Assembly: GCA_947456845.1 (NCBI GenBank)
Contig: CANGUJ010000257.1
Location: forward strand, 1-6,110
DNA: 6,110 bases
Reading direction: 5' to 3'
DNA from: Burkholderiales bacterium
Lineage (GTDB): Bacteria > Pseudomonadota > Gammaproteobacteria > Burkholderiales > JAEUOS01
A program made the position numbers and the translations under genes. Within the stretch, counting starts at the first letter, position 1; each line of letters begins with the position of its first letter. The notes beneath the pieces were generated by a model. The model had not been told where the DNA came from, did no database searches, and worked only from the letters and a program-made list of their open reading frames with translations. Shown piece by piece: positions 4,540 through 6,110 of this stretch.

Positions 4540-5874
4540 ATGATCGCGGTCCGCCACTGGATGGGTGTTGCGCTTTGCCTCGGGACAGTCCTGCCCGGGC
4601 CTTGTGGCGCCCAGGCGGCCGAGGAGCAGCAGGCGGATGTCAAGTTCCAGCTCACCTACAACTGGCAGCGCAACGGCTCGTTCCGCTCACCGTACGCGGC
4701 TGCCAACAGCCTGGCACCGGCGGGCGGCAGGATGTACACCTTCTCCACCACGGCACACATCGGCGGCCGGCCGTGGCAAGGGGGCGAGGTCTACTTCAAT
4801 CCGGAAATCGCCCAGGGTGTGCCGTTCGGCGGCAACCTGGTCGGCCTGGGTGGGTTCACAAACGGAGAGATCACGCGCGCGGCGGGCACCCATCCGACGT
4901 TCTATCGTCAACGCCTGTTCCTGCGCCAGACCTGGAACCAGGGAGGCGGGAGTGAAAAGGTCGAATCGGATTTCAACCAGCTGTCCGGCAGTGTGGACCG
5001 GAACCGGTTCGTGCTTACGGTCGGCAACTTTTCCGTGCTGGATGTGTTCGATGACAATACCTACGCCAAGGATCCGCGCGCCCAGTTCATGAACTGGAAC
5101 CACTGGACCTACGCTGCGTATGACTACGCTGCCGACGCGCGCGGCTTCGGATGGGGCTTTGCCGGCGAGTGGTATCGCGATGACTGGGTCGTGCGCTTCG
5201 GGCGCATGACGGGCCCGCGCGAGCCTAACGGGCTGCCGGTCGACTTCGCGATCGGTCGCCACTATGGCGAACAGCTGGAAGTCGAACGTGCCTACACCCT
5301 GTTCGGCCAACCGGGGCGGGCGCGTCTGCTGGCATGGCGCAACAGGGCCGTGCTGGGGAGTTTCGCGGACGCGCTGGCCCTGCTGCGCACGAATCCGGCC
5401 GCCGGCCCGCAGACCATCGTGGCGGTGCGCGGTGCGCCGAAGGTCAAGTACGGCCTTGGTATCAACCTCGAGCAGGCGCTCGGCCGCGATGGCGGGGTGT
5501 TCCTGCGCGCGATGCAGGCCGATGGCAAGACCGAGACCCACGCGTTCACTGAGGTGGATGCCTCGCTGTCGCTTGGCGGTGCTGTCAATGGCCGGTCATG
5601 GGGGCGCGCAGGCGACACGGTCGGCGTGGCCTTCGCGCGCAATGCGTTGTCCGGTGATCGGCGCCGCTATCTCGCGGCCGGCGGCATCTCGTTCTTCATC
5701 GGCGACGGCGCGCTCAACTATCGCGCCGAGCAGACCCTGGAGACCTACTACAGCCTGGGGGTCAACCGATCACTTTGGCTCACGCTCGGGTTGCAACATG
5801 TCCGCAACCCAGCCTACAATGCCGATCGTGGCCGAGTGAACGTGTTGGCGGTGCGGATGCATGTGCACTTCTGA
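4540..5874 (+). CDS. Carbohydrate-selective porin, OprB family
   Basis: This 444-residue outer-membrane beta-barrel protein belongs to the OprB family, whose characterised members let sugars and other small solutes through the outer membrane. Residues 1-26 form a signal peptide with a cleavage site after AQA (24-26). The mature part opens with a strand (FQLTYNWQRNGSF, 36-48) and contains the family features GRPWQGGEVYFNPEI (76-90), FYRQRLFLRQTW (121-132), VLTVGNFSVLDVFDDNTYAKDPR (158-180) and FMNWNHWTYAAYDYAADARG (183-202). The last segment VRNPAYNADRGRVNVLAVRMHVHF ends in phenylalanine, the usual barrel-insertion signal. The length is normal for the family. The start is ATG 4540 with a weak GAAG (4529-4532) site; TTG 4537 is adjacent and in frame, and ATG 4561 would remove most of the charged N-region. 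The solute is not readable from sequence; many betaproteobacterial members have no known sugar link. Confidence 0.93.
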   Translation: MIAVRHWMGVALCLGTVLPGPCGAQAAEEQQADVKFQLTYNWQRNGSFRSPYAAANSLAPAGGRMYTFSTTAHIGGRPWQGGEVYFNPEIAQGVPFGGNLVGLGGFTNGEITRAAGTHPTFYRQRLFLRQTWNQGGGSEKVESDFNQLSGSVDRNRFVLTVGNFSVLDVFDDNTYAKDPRAQFMNWNHWTYAAYDYAADARGFGWGFAGEWYRDDWVVRFGRMTGPREPNGLPVDFAIGRHYGEQLEVERAYTLFGQPGRARLLAWRNRAVLGSFADALALLRTNPAAGPQTIVAVRGAPKVKYGLGINLEQALGRDGGVFLRAMQADGKTETHAFTEVDASLSLGGAVNGRSWGRAGDTVGVAFARNALSGDRRRYLAAGGISFFIGDGALNYRAEQTLETYYSLGVNRSLWLTLGLQHVRNPAYNADRGRVNVLAVRMHVHF

Positions 5875-5895
5875 GGAGTGTGCCGCCGCATCGCT

Positions 5896-6110
5896 TCATC
5901 GATAGCTCTGGAATACCCGGCTGATCGCGTCACGCCCCACCAGCAGCACGTCATAAGGATCCTTGCGGCCCTTGTACACGGGGCCGTCCATGCCCGGCGA
6001 CCCGACCGGCATGCCAGGTACCGCGAGCCCGAGGGCTGCCGGCCTTTCCTTGAGCAGCCGATGGATCTCGCGTGCCGGCACGTGGCCCTCAATCACATAG
6101 CCTTCCACCA
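5896..6110 (-). CDS. DUF411 protein, 3' part only
   Basis: The gene starts beyond the right edge and runs leftwards; 70 complete residues are visible. They match the C-terminal part of DUF411: GYVIEGHVP, then a helix (REIHRLLKERP), then the signature GLAVPGMPVGSPGM, then YDVLLVGRD and the terminal strand. DUF411 proteins are usually about 150 residues, exported, with a cysteine motif near the N-terminus that is outside this window. The histidine in EGHVP and the paired methionines of GMPVGSPGM could bind a soft metal. The family is often annotated as metal-binding or found beside copper resistance genes, but no mechanism is established. It is convergent with the porin gene, with only 21 bases between the stops and no hairpin plus T-run there, so transcripts may overlap. 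The GTG at the window edge is an internal valine and not the start. Confidence 0.9.
   Translation of the reverse strand, partial: VEGYVIEGHVPAREIHRLLKERPAALGLAVPGMPVGSPGMDGPVYKGRKDPYDVLLVGRDAISRVFQSYR

Noticed and set aside
4687..5541. Minus-strand open frame of 284 codons opposite the porin
   Set aside because: The plus-strand frame has a signal peptide, OprB family segments and a terminal phenylalanine. The antisense frame is low in recognisable structure.

Overview
The window is GC-rich, with strong G/C preference at third codon positions. Its protein families (thioredoxin 2-like, YgaP-type DUF2892, class I cytochrome c, long-chain ChrA, OprB porin, DUF411) point to a Gram-negative pseudomonadote. 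A betaproteobacterium of the Rhodocyclales type is my best guess, but this is inferred from protein style and not from a marker gene. I see no rRNA or tRNA gene, CRISPR array, transposase or insertion sequence.

Layout, left to right. Positions 1-235 hold the 3' part of a thioredoxin gene (+). Positions 360-554 encode a 64-residue inner-membrane DUF2892 protein (+). A 388-base stretch (555-942) has no gene I can support, only a short direct repeat and some long but unconvincing antisense frames. Positions 943-1368 encode a small exported monohaem cytochrome c (+). Then come two unrelated SAM-dependent methyltransferases (1440-2141 and 2159-2812), a 75-residue protein of unknown function (2852-3079), and a two-domain chromate transporter, ChrA (3079-4434). 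The stop codon of the unknown gene overlaps the chrA start by one base. Positions 4540-5874 encode an OprB-type outer-membrane porin with its own good sigma70-like promoter. The window ends with the 3' part of a DUF411 gene on the minus strand (5896-6110), convergent with the porin gene.

How the genes may work together: all genes from the thioredoxin to the porin point the same way. The block from 1440 to 4434 has short gaps (17 and 39 bases) and one overlap, and looks like one transcription unit of methyltransferases, a small unknown protein and ChrA. Oxyanion export (ChrA), a TehB-like methyltransferase, a thiol redox protein, a periplasmic cytochrome and a DUF411 protein (a family often found near copper resistance genes) together suggest metal/oxyanion or redox stress handling. 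That theme is inference: no regulator is present, and each gene could have an independent housekeeping role. I do not see a clearly new multi-gene system. The least explained items are the 75-residue protein coupled to chrA and the overlapping promoter and terminator-like hairpin in front of the porin gene.
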